Source: Phialocephala subalpina | Taxonomy: Eukaryota; Ascomycota; Leotiomycetes; Helotiales; Mollisiaceae | DNA: 39,582 nt | Direction: 5' to 3' | NCBI GenBank assembly: GCA_900073065.1 | Contig: FJOG01000052.1 | Span: 256,172 to 295,753 of the forward strand | Shown: one piece after another, positions 29,964-39,582 of the stretch | Layout of the letters: each line of letters begins with the position of its first letter | Numbering within the stretch: position 1 is the stretch's first letter | Notes under the pieces: generated by a model | Told to the model about the DNA's origin: nothing | Seen by the model: the letters and a program-made list of their open reading frames with translations, nothing else | Database searches by the model: none | Translations under genes and position numbers: made by a program

Positions 29964-31928
29964 GATTATAGACGTTGTTGGGCACGGGAAGGTTGTGAAT
30001 GCTGTTGCTCGTAAAGAGTTTGGGGCGCAATCGTTTTATCGTCCTTAGGGCCCGCTAGTTCACCGGCTCCGGGCAAAGTGGCAGATGGGATTGTGCTGGG
30101 GAGCGATCGCGGGAGGTGGTCCGCATAGAGGAAGGTGGCTACCGAAGCGTTCTTGCAAGCCGGCAGCAACTCCTCAGGGGTTTTCTACCTCAACACAGCC
30201 TCGATCAGATCACCCAGATCTCAGATGAAGACATAACACACGGTACAACAAAGCATACTCAGGAGCACACGCAAGTTTGGAGATCTGGGGAAGCATCACC
30301 GCCTCCTCTTACTGCAGTCCGATCCGACCGATTCTTCAACCTCAATGAAACAGCATCAGCAATCCACAGAACACGCAGCAGGCAAACTTGGCCCAGCAGG
30401 GCACACACAACCACACAAGTTTCAGAGGATCCAAATTCTTTGGGTAGGGGACAGGAGCATGAAACAGGCGATTTGGACGAGAGAGAACGTTGTTGGGAAG
30501 GCTTTCCCCTATGAGGACCAGGGGGGTCGTGGGATCACAGTTGCTGAGGCCAGCGGAGTTGCAATATGGCTTCACTATGCCCGTAGCCCACCAGGTATCT
30601 AGGGAGCGCGGACACAGGAGGACAGTTGGTCGCGGAGTAAGAGCCATATACCAAAGTCTTGAACAGTGGTATGAAAGTCGGATTTGGGAAGCCTTTGAGC
30701 CTATTCACGGCAGCTTATGGGATCGATTTTGCTAATTGGAGTGTGGTTTGGAAAGCGTTAGAGTCTGTTTGGAATATTCGATGTTGTGAACTTGCCTTCT
30801 GGGCCATAATTTATCCCCATGAGGTGATCCGGTCCAATGTGGTGCGAGTTCTGACCAACTTGGAGCGACACCTGTCACTTCCACAAGCAAGCACCACAAA
30901 AGTCACCGCAACATTCACGAGATTCCTGCACATCTTTCGTTATACGGAAGACTACAGTACATAGGCACCTGATGTCATTCAATACAATCAGCACCATTAC
31001 ACAGCACAATTCGCAGTACGTCTCACCATTGACCGAGAAGCTTCAATCAACAACGCGAAGCCCACGAAAAGTTCAAGTCAATAACAACGACCAGCCACTC
31101 GATCTCGACGCACGACACATCACCACCCATAGAACACGGAGAGGAAGTTGCTCCACCTCTCAACACCAGGCTAAGAAGCGCTGCCCACACTATTAGTCCA
31201 TCAGGCCCCACTCCCAACGATGATGTCAAGACGATCTCGAGCGAGTGCACAAACTTCCCCACCACCACACAGAACGGAAGCTAAGATGGGTCTCTCCTCG
31301 CCGCTCTTAGCACCACAACCGACTACAAGTGCCTTGTCCACACATGCAGTCACCCCCTCCGATAGAGCTATGGCAGCACTCGATATCGAAATGGAATCAC
31401 CATACACAGAAACAGGTCGAGCATGATCGGGCATGCCCTCAACCACCCAGGCTTGCGGATATCTGTTCCATATACGCGATTTAACCCGATAACACTACGA
31501 TGCTGGCTCTGTCCAAACCCAAAATGCTTGGAATTTTCAAGGGTAGCAGGGAGTTGGAAGAAGAAGGGTGGCATCAGGGGGAGACTAAAGGTACATTGAT
31601 ACAAGATGGACAGTAGAAGCGGCTGCCAATGAGCCAGACAAGGAAAAGACACAACCAACGCACTTCTTAATACGAATATGTACATATGGAATGAGGAAAC
31701 CAACTACGGTTCCAGATTCCCCTATACGTCATTTTGGAGTTGTTTGTTCCTTTTGAATGAAGAGACAGAGGCTTAGAAGTTAAGAGGGACAGGGATAATA
31801 TATATCACGTGCAACTCGGACAAGGGGAACAGAAGCGGCGCCCTCCTGAAATAGAATGTGCAATATCAGTACAGTATATCTGTATTAGCAGACTAACCAA
31901 ACCGATCGACATCGTCACGGTGTCGAAA

Positions 31929-32030
31929 ATGGCCTCCGGTGCAGCGTGGTTAGTGACCATCGGGTTAGTTCACGCAATCTACGCGGCTCCAGTTGTGGAG
32001 GAAGGCACGAATCGCGCCGGCATCAGATGA
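31929..32030 (+). other. Possible 33-aa secreted peptide or signal-peptide remnant
   Basis: An ATG frame encodes a hydrophobic leader (AAWLVTIGLVHAIYAAP) followed by VVEEGTNRAGIR and a stop. The first part resembles a signal peptide with an AxA-like cleavage region. It may be the 5' end of a lost secreted-protein gene. There is no further support. Confidence 0.22.
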
Positions 32031-32512
32031 ACTTTGTCGCGACTAGGATGATTAGACCAGACGAGATATACTAAACGCCTGGTAATCGACATGGGACATA
32101 TCTCACGTCGAATGAAGAGATGCACAGTGAATCACTGCCAATCAATATATTATGATGTGCCTGGGATTCCGACACAGTGGTTTGGGGTTGTCGATGATTC
32201 ATATAGATACATATCTTAAAAGCCTCATCCATATCTATAACCTGAGCGGATGTGAGTAGATCAATATAAAATGCAGGCGCTGAGAATGCAAAAGAGCATC
32301 GGGACTGACGTTCGGCGACGGTGATGAAGAGTATCAATAATTGCAATACAGGAATAGGCGGTGGCAAGCCGATGTTCAGCAAACTGCTCCAATCGTAAAC
32401 GGCAGGCAAAGAGCTTTAACCCGGACGCTCCCTCGCAGTAGCTCGTGTGCTCCGGCGAGTCCTCCTATGACCATGTAGATTAGAGCCATCAATATCTTCA
32501 AGTGGAAGCGAT

Positions 32513-32628
32513 GTGTCTTCTAATGATTGCGGAGGAGCAGGCACCGAGTATGCGGAGCAGGTGCGTGCGTGGGCCAAAGATATAGATACCCTGGATCAGA
32601 AGGCCTTTGCAGATATTATGCTCGAGGT
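32513..32628 (+). other. Coding-like fragment ending in a splice donor
   Basis: The frame gives EYAEQVRAWAKDIDTLDQK and ADIMLE, immediately followed by GTAAGT. That looks like an exon end, but no matching downstream exon was found before the neighbouring MDR gene on the other strand. The family is not recognised. Confidence 0.22.
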
Positions 32629-32781
32629 AAGTGTTACTCGGGATTACTTCCATGCGGCAAAAGGTTGTGAATTGGTAAATATTCGCGAATTACACAAGTG
32701 AGGCTCTTTACTGGGTTCCTTGATATCCTAGATACGTCCGTTTGCTTCGTTGCAGAATCGCTACTTGACTCCATGAGACCT

Positions 32782-33885
32782 CTATATACCATGCTGAGCG
32801 GCCAGATCGGCGTCAACAACAAACATCATCTTTCCTTTGACCGAACTTCCCGAAATAAGTAGATCATGTGCTTCTGTAGCCTGGCTTAATCGCAACAGTT
32901 TAAACACAACCGGATCCAGCTCCCCACTTCGAACCTTCTTCACAATCTCATGAAACTCGGCGATCTCGGCCTTCTTGTAAAAACTCGTGTCGAGCGCAAA
33001 GAAGGTTATGCGAGGCGGTTGGAGCCGCTCTGCGAATATCTCCTGCGAAGTCTTGAGCACCCCACTCCCATCTGCCGCAATGTTTCCCATGACGCCAAAG
33101 ACGATGACCCTTCCAACGTTCGCTTTCGTTGCAGCTAGGGAGTTCTTCAGACTTTCCTCGCTACACACCCCGTCATACGCGACGTCCACACCCTCTTCAT
33201 TCGTGAGCTTGCGGACCTGCTCTACTAGGTTGGGAGCATTGCGATCTATAGGCTCGACACCGAGGGAGCTGACATAGTCGAACTTGCTGGGCGAACACGT
33301 TCCAATCATCCTAATGCCCATATTGAACGCTTTGACCAGCTGCGCAACAGCGGTGCCCAGCCCACCACTCGCCGCGCCGATCAGGATGGTTGATCCAGGA
33401 GACAATTGGACACCGCTGTGCTTCAGCATGCCCCAAGCGGTCATGTAGTTAAGTGGAAGAGCCCCGATCTTGATAGGGTCATCGACGCGTTCGATCCGGA
33501 TGACATCTACGTGAGGTAGCACGATGTGCGTGGCGTGCGCACCGAGTACACATAGGGAGGTAACGCGGTCTCCAATCGTCAGGTTGCCATCTTGCGGGAC
33601 TGAATTTCCTAGAGCAACGACCTCGCCAACAAGATCGTAACCCGTTGTAAACCCCGGTTTAGACGCCCTAGGATCAGCAGGGTAGCCACCTGCGCGTTGG
33701 ATGTTGTCAACGCCTGCGATGCCAGCCACGATGATGCGGATGAGAACCTCATCACCTGAGAGCTCAAGCGTGGGATCCCAAGACTCCCATTTGAGAACAG
33801 AGGGCTTGCCGAATTTGGTGACGACCCAACGTCCTGGTTGGTCAGGCGTGGGACTGGTATTGGGGATGGACAGGAGCGAAGACAT
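32782..33885 (-). CDS. MDR-family NAD(P)H-dependent oxidoreductase, single exon
   Basis: A complete intronless 367-aa medium-chain dehydrogenase/reductase. The N-terminal GroES-like fold contains TTGYDLVGEVVALG. The cofactor loop GAASGGLGTAVAQ starts at residue 170. A second half with FGVMGNIAADG follows, and KGKMMFVVD lies near the C-terminus. Structural-zinc cysteines are absent, placing it with quinone oxidoreductase/enoyl reductase-like MDRs rather than zinc alcohol dehydrogenases. LovC-type trans-enoyl reductases of metabolite clusters are related but not demonstrated here. It diverges from the amidase gene across 855 nt. No defect is seen. Confidence 0.92.
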   Translation of the reverse strand: MSSLLSIPNTSPTPDQPGRWVVTKFGKPSVLKWESWDPTLELSGDEVLIRIIVAGIAGVDNIQRAGGYPADPRASKPGFTTGYDLVGEVVALGNSVPQDGNLTIGDRVTSLCVLGAHATHIVLPHVDVIRIERVDDPIKIGALPLNYMTAWGMLKHSGVQLSPGSTILIGAASGGLGTAVAQLVKAFNMGIRMIGTCSPSKFDYVSSLGVEPIDRNAPNLVEQVRKLTNEEGVDVAYDGVCSEESLKNSLAATKANVGRVIVFGVMGNIAADGSGVLKTSQEIFAERLQPPRITFFALDTSFYKKAEIAEFHEIVKKVRSGELDPVVFKLLRLSQATEAHDLLISGSSVKGKMMFVVDADLAAQHGI

Positions 33886-34740
33886 GACAGAATTTGCTGA
33901 TATGAAAGATTTGATGCTGAAAGAACCGTTGAGACCAGATGTGAGATTGTTTAATGAGAAAGCTCAAGGTGGATGATGATGCTGTTATGTGCTTACATCT
34001 GTTGCACACGCCATACGAAAGTGCAACAAGGAGTGCAACAAGAGGCACTATCTGCCGAGAGCACTATATTTCTTACCGCATGAATCGTGCAACTACGCCT
34101 GATGTGCATGCTCGGTAATTGGATTTCGATTTCTAAATCTTGGGAGCACACGTAACTTTTCCGCAACAAAGCGAAGAAGTCTGGTGATTTCCAAGCACAC
34201 ATCCAAGCTCCGGTGGGCGGAATAGTCGGACGGAGCTATGTTATTGGACATCGTTGCTATATGTTTCGTACTTCCAATTGTAATTTTAGTCCGGCTTTAT
34301 AATACAAATTAGCCTACCAGCTAACTGGGCTACGTTCCGTTAAACGCGGCCGGCGTCGTTCTCATCCAATCCACGAATCTACTGTTCCTCCACACCCCTT
34401 CACCCATTTTTGGTTCCAAACCTAATTTCCCCCGCGTGTCGGCGGAAAGAACCCGGCTCTGGGTACCTCCGAATCAATGTTGTGCAAGAGACATAACGAA
34501 CAGCCCAATAACATTTATTAGAATCACCGGATCTTCCGACCTGAGGCTTGCATAATGATTTTTTTGCGTAATGCACCAGATTGATCAGTGCGCGCCTCCT
34601 TCAAGTACGGTGAAACTGGTCATTATAGGGTTATAAAGCCTTCTCTCTGTCTTCAAAAGCGGGCAGTGGACATACCGTATTTCACTTATCTACATTTCCC
34701 TCACAACGAATTTCGAATCCTAATCCCCGTTTACAACCAA
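33886..34740. promoter_or_regulatory. Divergent intergenic region between MDR and amidase genes
   Basis: This 855-nt segment separates the two start codons and must contain both promoters. TATAAA at 34632-34637 (GGTTATAAAGCC) lies about 105 nt before the amidase ATG. GTGCAACAAG occurs twice near 34020-34040. No paired CGG palindromes typical of Zn2Cys6 sites were confirmed by eye. Confidence 0.4.
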
Positions 34741-36681
34741 ATGGCGGCTAACCTTACAGACTGGAAAGCTGTCGGTGCTTCCAAAAGCGCAGCTCTCTTG
34801 TCGCTTATTCCGGGAAAATCGCGGATTCCACTTCCACTTCCATCTCCTGCAGCATTACCTGACGTGACAGATCATATACGTCAGTACCTATCAGCCAAGG
34901 AAGTTGAACTCACGGAGACAGACTCTATCGACATCGTTAGAAAAACTTCTAGCGGAGATTGGACATGCACTGAGGTTACCGAAGCGTTCTGCCATCGAGC
35001 AGCATTGGCTCATCAGATGGTACGCAACCTCCCACCCCCCTCCTGTCCTCAGATGATGTGAAAGCTGATGGAGTATATATGTGAATAGATCAACTGCCTG
35101 CATGAAATAGCGTTTGAGTCTGCCCTACAGCGTGCGTCGGAACTCGATGCCTACTTCGCGGAGCATAAGCAACCGTTGGGTCCATTGCATGGTCTTCCTG
35201 TCAGTCTGAAGGACTCAATTCACGTGGAAGGAACGGATACAAGCCTTGGCTATGTTGGCTGGCTGGGAAAGCCCCGATCAGTGAAAGATAGTCAGATTGT
35301 TACCGACCTTCGCTCTCTCGGCGCAATCATCTACGTGAAAACCAGCGTACCTCAGGGATCTTTATCTGCCGAGACACGTAACAATATCATTGGCTATACC
35401 CCTAACCCCCTCAACCGCCAACTTACTGTGGGCGGGAGTTCAGGTGGTGAAGGCGGTTTGCTGGCTCTGCGAGGAAGCTCTGTCGGACTCGGAACCGATC
35501 TTGGCGGCTCGACTCGTGTCCCCGCAGGTTGGAATGGCTGCTATGGACTCCGTCCATCGACTGGAAGATTGCCCTATGAAGGGATTGCATCGACGATAGA
35601 TGGAATTATGCTCCCATTTGTGGTTGGGCCAATGGCGACGCAGGTAAGTGGACTGGAATTGATGATGAGGAGCCTGTTGCAAACTGAGCCATGGAGGAGG
35701 GATCCCATGGTTATTGAACTTCCTTGGAAAGAGGATGTTTTTATGAAGATGAATGAACGAGTGAGTGGCAAGGATAAGATGGCATTTGGAATCATGGTCA
35801 GCGATGGATATGTAAATCCACAACCACCTGTAGAGCGGGCCATGAGAATGGTCGCGGATGTTGTCAAGGCGCTAGGCCATAAGGTACATCCCTTGATGCC
35901 GAGACGAGATTCTTGCTAAGACTGCCAGGTCATCGAGTGGAAGCCGCCGAGCCACAGCGCTGGTAACGATCCATATGTTTGCCATCCCAGCCCTTGTCTA
36001 TAACACGTTACTAACCGTCTTTTAGTTTAAAATCTGCTTTGCCGACGGTGGCAGAGCTTACCACTCGGCACTTGCAACGTCCGGAGAGCCTTCAACCGAA
36101 GCTGTCTTAGGACCAGAGCCCACCCCAGAAGCCAACGCCAGCCAAATTATCGAAGCAAATATTGCAGTCAGAGATTATCGAAAGACATACCTTGACTACT
36201 GGAACAGCACCTCGGAGATCACCGGAACAGGGCGGCCAGTAGATGCATTCATCATGCCACTTGCACCGTTTCCACCTCCGCAGCCGGGGCAGGCGCGATA
36301 TCTAGGTATGAGGACCCGAATTAGAAATGCAAGATTGAGTGCACATCTAACACTACTTCTACAGGCTATACAACGATCGTCAATACCCTAGACTACAGTG
36401 CATGCGCTATTCCAGTGACACGGGTGAGAAAAGATATTGATCAGTATCTGGCGGGATATGCTAGTCTGAATGAGGTTGACCAGGCAATCCATGATGATTG
36501 TAAGTACATTCTTCCTTGGCGTGACTCAATCTGTTGAGATGCACTGTATTGTGCTGATTTTCTAGACAATCCCGAGCTGTCACATGGTGCACCCGTTGCT
36601 GTGCAGATCGTTGGTGGAAGATTGCAGGAAGAGAAGGTTCTCGCATTTGCAGCAGGAATCAGTCAACAGCTCCAGAAATGA
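34741..36681 (+). CDS. Amidase-signature hydrolase, six exons
   Basis: Exons are 34741-35019, 35089-35883, 35929-35976, 36026-36305, 36365-36499 and 36566-36681; introns are 69, 45, 49, 59 and 66 nt, giving 550 aa, the usual length for fungal amidases. The Ser-cisSer-Lys triad is visible: K134 in SLKDSIHV, S210/S211 in VGGSSGGEGG and S234 in GTDLGGSTRVPAG. LRPSTGRLP and a C-terminal PVAVQIVGG are also family hallmarks. It should hydrolyse amide bonds of small substrates in the cytosol. The third intron uses a weak donor (GTTTGC) because the nearby GTAACG gives a frame stop; this is the least certain junction. It is transcribed away from the MDR gene at 33885. Confidence 0.9.
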
Positions 36682-37336
36682 AGCCAAGATGTTGTTATAG
36701 GGGCAAGGCAACGTTAGAAAGTCACATTGCTGTATAAAACAAGAAAGGGTTACCGCTCAAACGACATCGCTTCATTCTATAATTTCCCTTTCTAATATTC
36801 TTGAAATATTCTTCTGTCAATCGAATGAATTCCTGGACTAAGTGAACGATGTGCATCACGACCTTCAGGAGGCACGTTATACCTCGCGTTACCACGATCC
36901 GGGATCCCAGTCAAGGACAGCGTTAAGAATATGACTTGGCCTTTCAAGGTTAATTATCCAAGTCAGTTGAACGTTCCAGTGCAGATGGTCAGTAGACAGC
37001 TTGCCACAATCGGCGACTGCTGCGAGCAATTCGACCTGGATTCAAAGTATGGAAGCACAAAAGAGGAGACGAGAGAGCCTTTATATCACTTTCTAACAAT
37101 TAAAGCGATAAAAAGAAACCTAAGACAGCAGAAGAATATACAGTTCGGAAAGCCGTCAACAATGCCTTTAATGAACCTGGTCTGGCCTGTTGAATTTTTG
37201 AGAGCGACTCGATTGCAGAATGGAATATGTCAGGCAATTCTCGATAAACGCTGTGTGAAGTGGGCGAAACAAGAGACTGTCTCATATCTGACACCAGGGC
37301 TGGAACCTCAGTCGGCCACGACCTGACCTGATCATT
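36682..37336. other. Intergenic, no gene seen
   Basis: This is convergent space between the amidase and the MDR gene at 38507. One ATG frame (36931-37326) is open, but its product is not recognised and shows no domain. Confidence 0.35.
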
Positions 37337-38507
37337 CTAAATACCAGGTGTATCTGAGATCCGGAAAACGTACTTAACAGCACTTGCCCGGCCCTCTTTC
37401 AAATCTTTCAAAGCCTGTTCCACGGCTTCAAGTCCACCCGGCCTCACTTTATGTGGGTGTCCGGAGAAAGTTCCCATCTGCAAACCACGACTGAAATAGC
37501 GACAGAAAACAAAAGCCAAGTCGCGCGAATCGCCCCAGTTATCCTGATTGTGAGCGGCACCCACGGACGTGACAGTTTTGACGGCGGGTGACACGTCGAA
37601 GTCGCTAGGAAGGACAAGGTTGATAGCTCCTCCCGGAACCACGATTTCCTTGAGAAGTCTCGCACTTTGCGGGCCAATCCCAGGGTCAAGCCCGTGTCTC
37701 ACTTCAGCCTGGATTCCCTCAAGGCCTTTCCGGATTTGCTTGATGGCCTCGTCAGGACCATCACGGTAGTCTATGACCATGTCTCCCTTGCTGCGATCTA
37801 CGAGAGTCTCCACGTAGGGCGTTCCTTTGCCTGCAATGGCAATAATTGGATGGATGTTGCTGGCTCTTGCTAATTTGACGGCAAAGGCTCCGACAGCCGT
37901 ACTAGCACCGTACACCACGAAAGGGAGAGGGGCGACCGCCGGGGTCCAAGGCTGTGGTAGTTGCAGGTGACGGTATAAGGCTTCAACCGCTGTAAGGGCC
38001 GCTAGAGGTATCGTCGCCGCTTCTGTAAAACATGTCAATAACTGAGATTCTGGCAACTTCGCTAGCTGGGAATAAAAACCTTCAAAAGAAGTCTTTTCAG
38101 GTAGATGGAAGGTCGTCCAGCTCCATGCGAGCGCGTACTCTGCATATGAACCTCCTGGACTTGACATTTCATGGAACGCTGCAACACGGTCCCCTGCCTT
38201 GATAGTGTTATTACACGTGAGACCGGCAAAGAGCTCGCTTACTTACCTTGAACTCAACTACCCCCGCGCCAGCCTTTTCGACTATTCCAGCGATGTCGTC
38301 TCCTTGGTTGATCCCATGCTTCGACTTCCCCAGGACGTTATTGTCAGGGCCATCATAGGTTTTTGCAATGTCTGGAACCTTCCAATCCTTTGGGTTGGAG
38401 CCAGAAACAATCACCTTTATTAGGACTTGGCTATCCTTGGGCTCAGGTATTGGGCTTTCAACAATCTTGACCTTTGGGCCAGCGAAGTTGATCGCTTCTT
38501 TCATCAT
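37337..38507 (-). CDS. MDR-family zinc-binding-dehydrogenase-like oxidoreductase, three exons
   Basis: Minus-strand exons are 38507-38247, 38197-38080 and 38022-37337, with introns of 49 and 57 nt, giving 354 aa. The N-terminal fold contains VSGSNPKDWK and GDDIAGIVEKAG, the second exon AGDRVAAFHE, and the Rossmann motif is VVYGASTAVGAFAVKLAR (GASTAVG near 165-171). This is typical of fungal ToxD/enoyl reductase-like MDR proteins. The second intron is a multiple of three without a stop, so its retention would add 19 residues. I treat it as an intron because removal gives KTSFEEAATIPLAAL, the usual sequence of the family. Two ATGs in tandem open the frame. The substrate is unknown. Confidence 0.9.
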
Positions 38508-39455
38508 CGTCGAAGCTCTCGAACAGGAAATAGATATTGAATGGAGCTGATGCCTTATTAAAATGTGTTGGCTCCAGCATCTGTTCTCTCAGGGGCATTT
38601 GCTAGTACTTAATAAATTTAAACTGGCTCCTGCCGATGTTTTCTAAGCCACGTACGACGTACTATGCAGCCCAAATTCAGTCGATCTACCGAGATCCTCA
38701 TTGACTTATTAGACAACCCCGCTTGCGGGAAGCTAGCGCGGAACAGACTTATGGGCGGCACGAGTAGCATCCGATTAGAATCCGAAGCGACCCCGACGAT
38801 CTTTCCCCAACTAATGGAGTATTCGATTATTGATCTAAGGCGGTGAAACCTTGGAGAAATTCTTACGACCGCATAATCAATAAGCACAGCCTTCCCGGTA
38901 AGTTAGGGTTAGTTTGCTGTGCCTTCAAATTAAATAAGTCTTGTTTGAAACAAAAGATTGGTAATACTATCAATTCTGGAGCTGTCCGCAATTAGATAAT
39001 CGATCGATCTTTTTATCAAAAGTCCGGAGTAGTAACGTGGAGCCTTTTCGGCCCCATTAGCATAAGCGAGTAAGCTCAGCCCCAGCCCCAAAGCCTTATT
39101 TTAAGCAGTTTTTGACGCCAGCCACCATCTTAACATCGTGGCACAATCCACTGAAACTCCGTGCTTCGACCGAAAAAAATAACGAATTAGTCAGCCATCA
39201 CCTGTTAATAATTCTCTCGTACCAACATATCCAAGATTTCAATGGACGAGGCAAGGTGTTTCACTGTTTCTTTGTCATGAAACCAAAAGTATAAACACAC
39301 AGTTCCTACTTAAAGAACTAATAATTCATTTGCTAGTTCACTATCTTAACCCTCACTGCACATTATCCCCTTCAATACCTCGCCCGGGTTTCCTTTCTCA
39401 GACGCCAATCCCAACCCTGAATCTCAAGTCCATCCGACATTCCTGCTCCTGCACT
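38508..39455. other. Upstream region without a recognised gene
   Basis: Mixed-composition sequence holding short frames only. A minus-strand frame (38618-38887) contains LLVPPISLFRASFPQAG, which looks protein-like but is not recognised. The right end is pyrimidine-rich, like a 5' leader. Confidence 0.35.
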
Positions 39456-39582
39456 ATTTCATCCCCAATCCGCGTCGGCATCATCGGCCTCGATCAAGGC
39501 TCCGTGCCCATGGCCCCTGGCAACGTGGGCAGCAACTGCCCACGTTCCATACCTCCTCGCATCTCCCAAATACCAAGTCGCC
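39456..39582 (+). pseudogene. Start of a Gfo/Idh/MocA-like oxidoreductase gene, damaged and cut by the window
   Basis: The frame SSPIRVGIIGLDQGSVPMAP has the N-terminal dinucleotide-binding loop of GFO/IDH/MOCA (GAL80-like) proteins. A second frame, shifted by one base near 39524, continues WAATAHVPYLLASPKYQVA, the next family segment. One extra base in GGCAACGTGGGC would explain the switch. Where a start codon is expected the codon is ATT (39456-39458), and no in-frame ATG lies between it and the nearest upstream stop. It is therefore probably a decayed copy, or an error-containing read of a real gene. The gene continues beyond the right edge, so the rest cannot be judged. Confidence 0.5.

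Larger units (their letters stand above)
29970..32781. other. Long gene-poor stretch
   Basis: Many overlapping short frames occur on both strands, but none could be tied to a family or extended by splicing. Two small items are listed separately (31929-32030 and 32513-32628). Composition is balanced, so this is not a RIP island; it may consist of old gene debris. Confidence 0.35.

Noticed and set aside
30116..30964. Overlapping plus-strand frames suggesting a gene
   Set aside because: No domain, no consistent splice path, and composition similar to the opposite-strand frames.

Overview
The window is a gene-sparse, decay-rich stretch of a filamentous ascomycete (Pezizomycotina) genome. Several things point there: short spliceosomal introns of 45-104 nt (one of 137 nt) with GT..AG ends and CTAAC/CTGAC-like branch points, a CTF1-like Zn2Cys6 transcription factor, NACHT and fungal protein-kinase fragments, GH16/GH17 cell-wall enzymes, and AT-rich islands of the type left by repeat-induced point mutation (RIP). 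A Leotiomycete is my best guess, at low confidence. No tRNA, rRNA, CRISPR array or bacterial-type operon was seen. A 724-nt assembly gap (N) lies at 16803-17526.

Layout. 1-2505: AT-rich islands, then the orphan 3' end of a transcription-factor gene. 2567-5061: two intact short-chain dehydrogenase (SDR) genes in divergent orientation. 5062-9280: a NACHT fragment, minisatellites and a degenerate roughly 80-bp repeat. 9282-12505: a truncated GH16 fragment, a frameshifted GH17 glucanase and an unidentified coding-like fragment. 13829-18804: an intact SDR, an NmrA-like oxidoreductase, the gap, and a serine beta-lactamase-like hydrolase. 19805-23505: a divergent pair made of a frameshifted acyl-CoA synthetase-like gene and a medium-chain dehydrogenase (MDR) gene with nonsense codons. 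23795-26669: a six-exon Zn2Cys6 regulator that can be spliced into one intact frame. 26726-29963: a 3'-truncated DCR2-like phosphatase, a 776-bp TIR element with TA target duplications, and a damaged kinase gene with a tandemly duplicated tail. 32782-38507: an MDR gene diverging from an amidase gene, then another MDR gene. 39456-39582: the start of a damaged Gfo/Idh/MocA-like gene that leaves the window.

How they may work together. The intact enzymes are three SDRs, one NmrA-like protein, two MDRs, an amidase and a beta-lactamase-like hydrolase, all around one Zn2Cys6 regulator. That set resembles fungal catabolic, detoxification or tailoring loci rather than housekeeping neighbourhoods. No PKS, NRPS or terpene core gene is visible. 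The enzymes are interleaved with genes at several stages of decay: single-base frameshifts, C-to-T or G-to-A type stop codons and truncations. Joint function is inference. All exon structures were assembled by hand from splice signals and frame continuity and have not been tested against transcripts.
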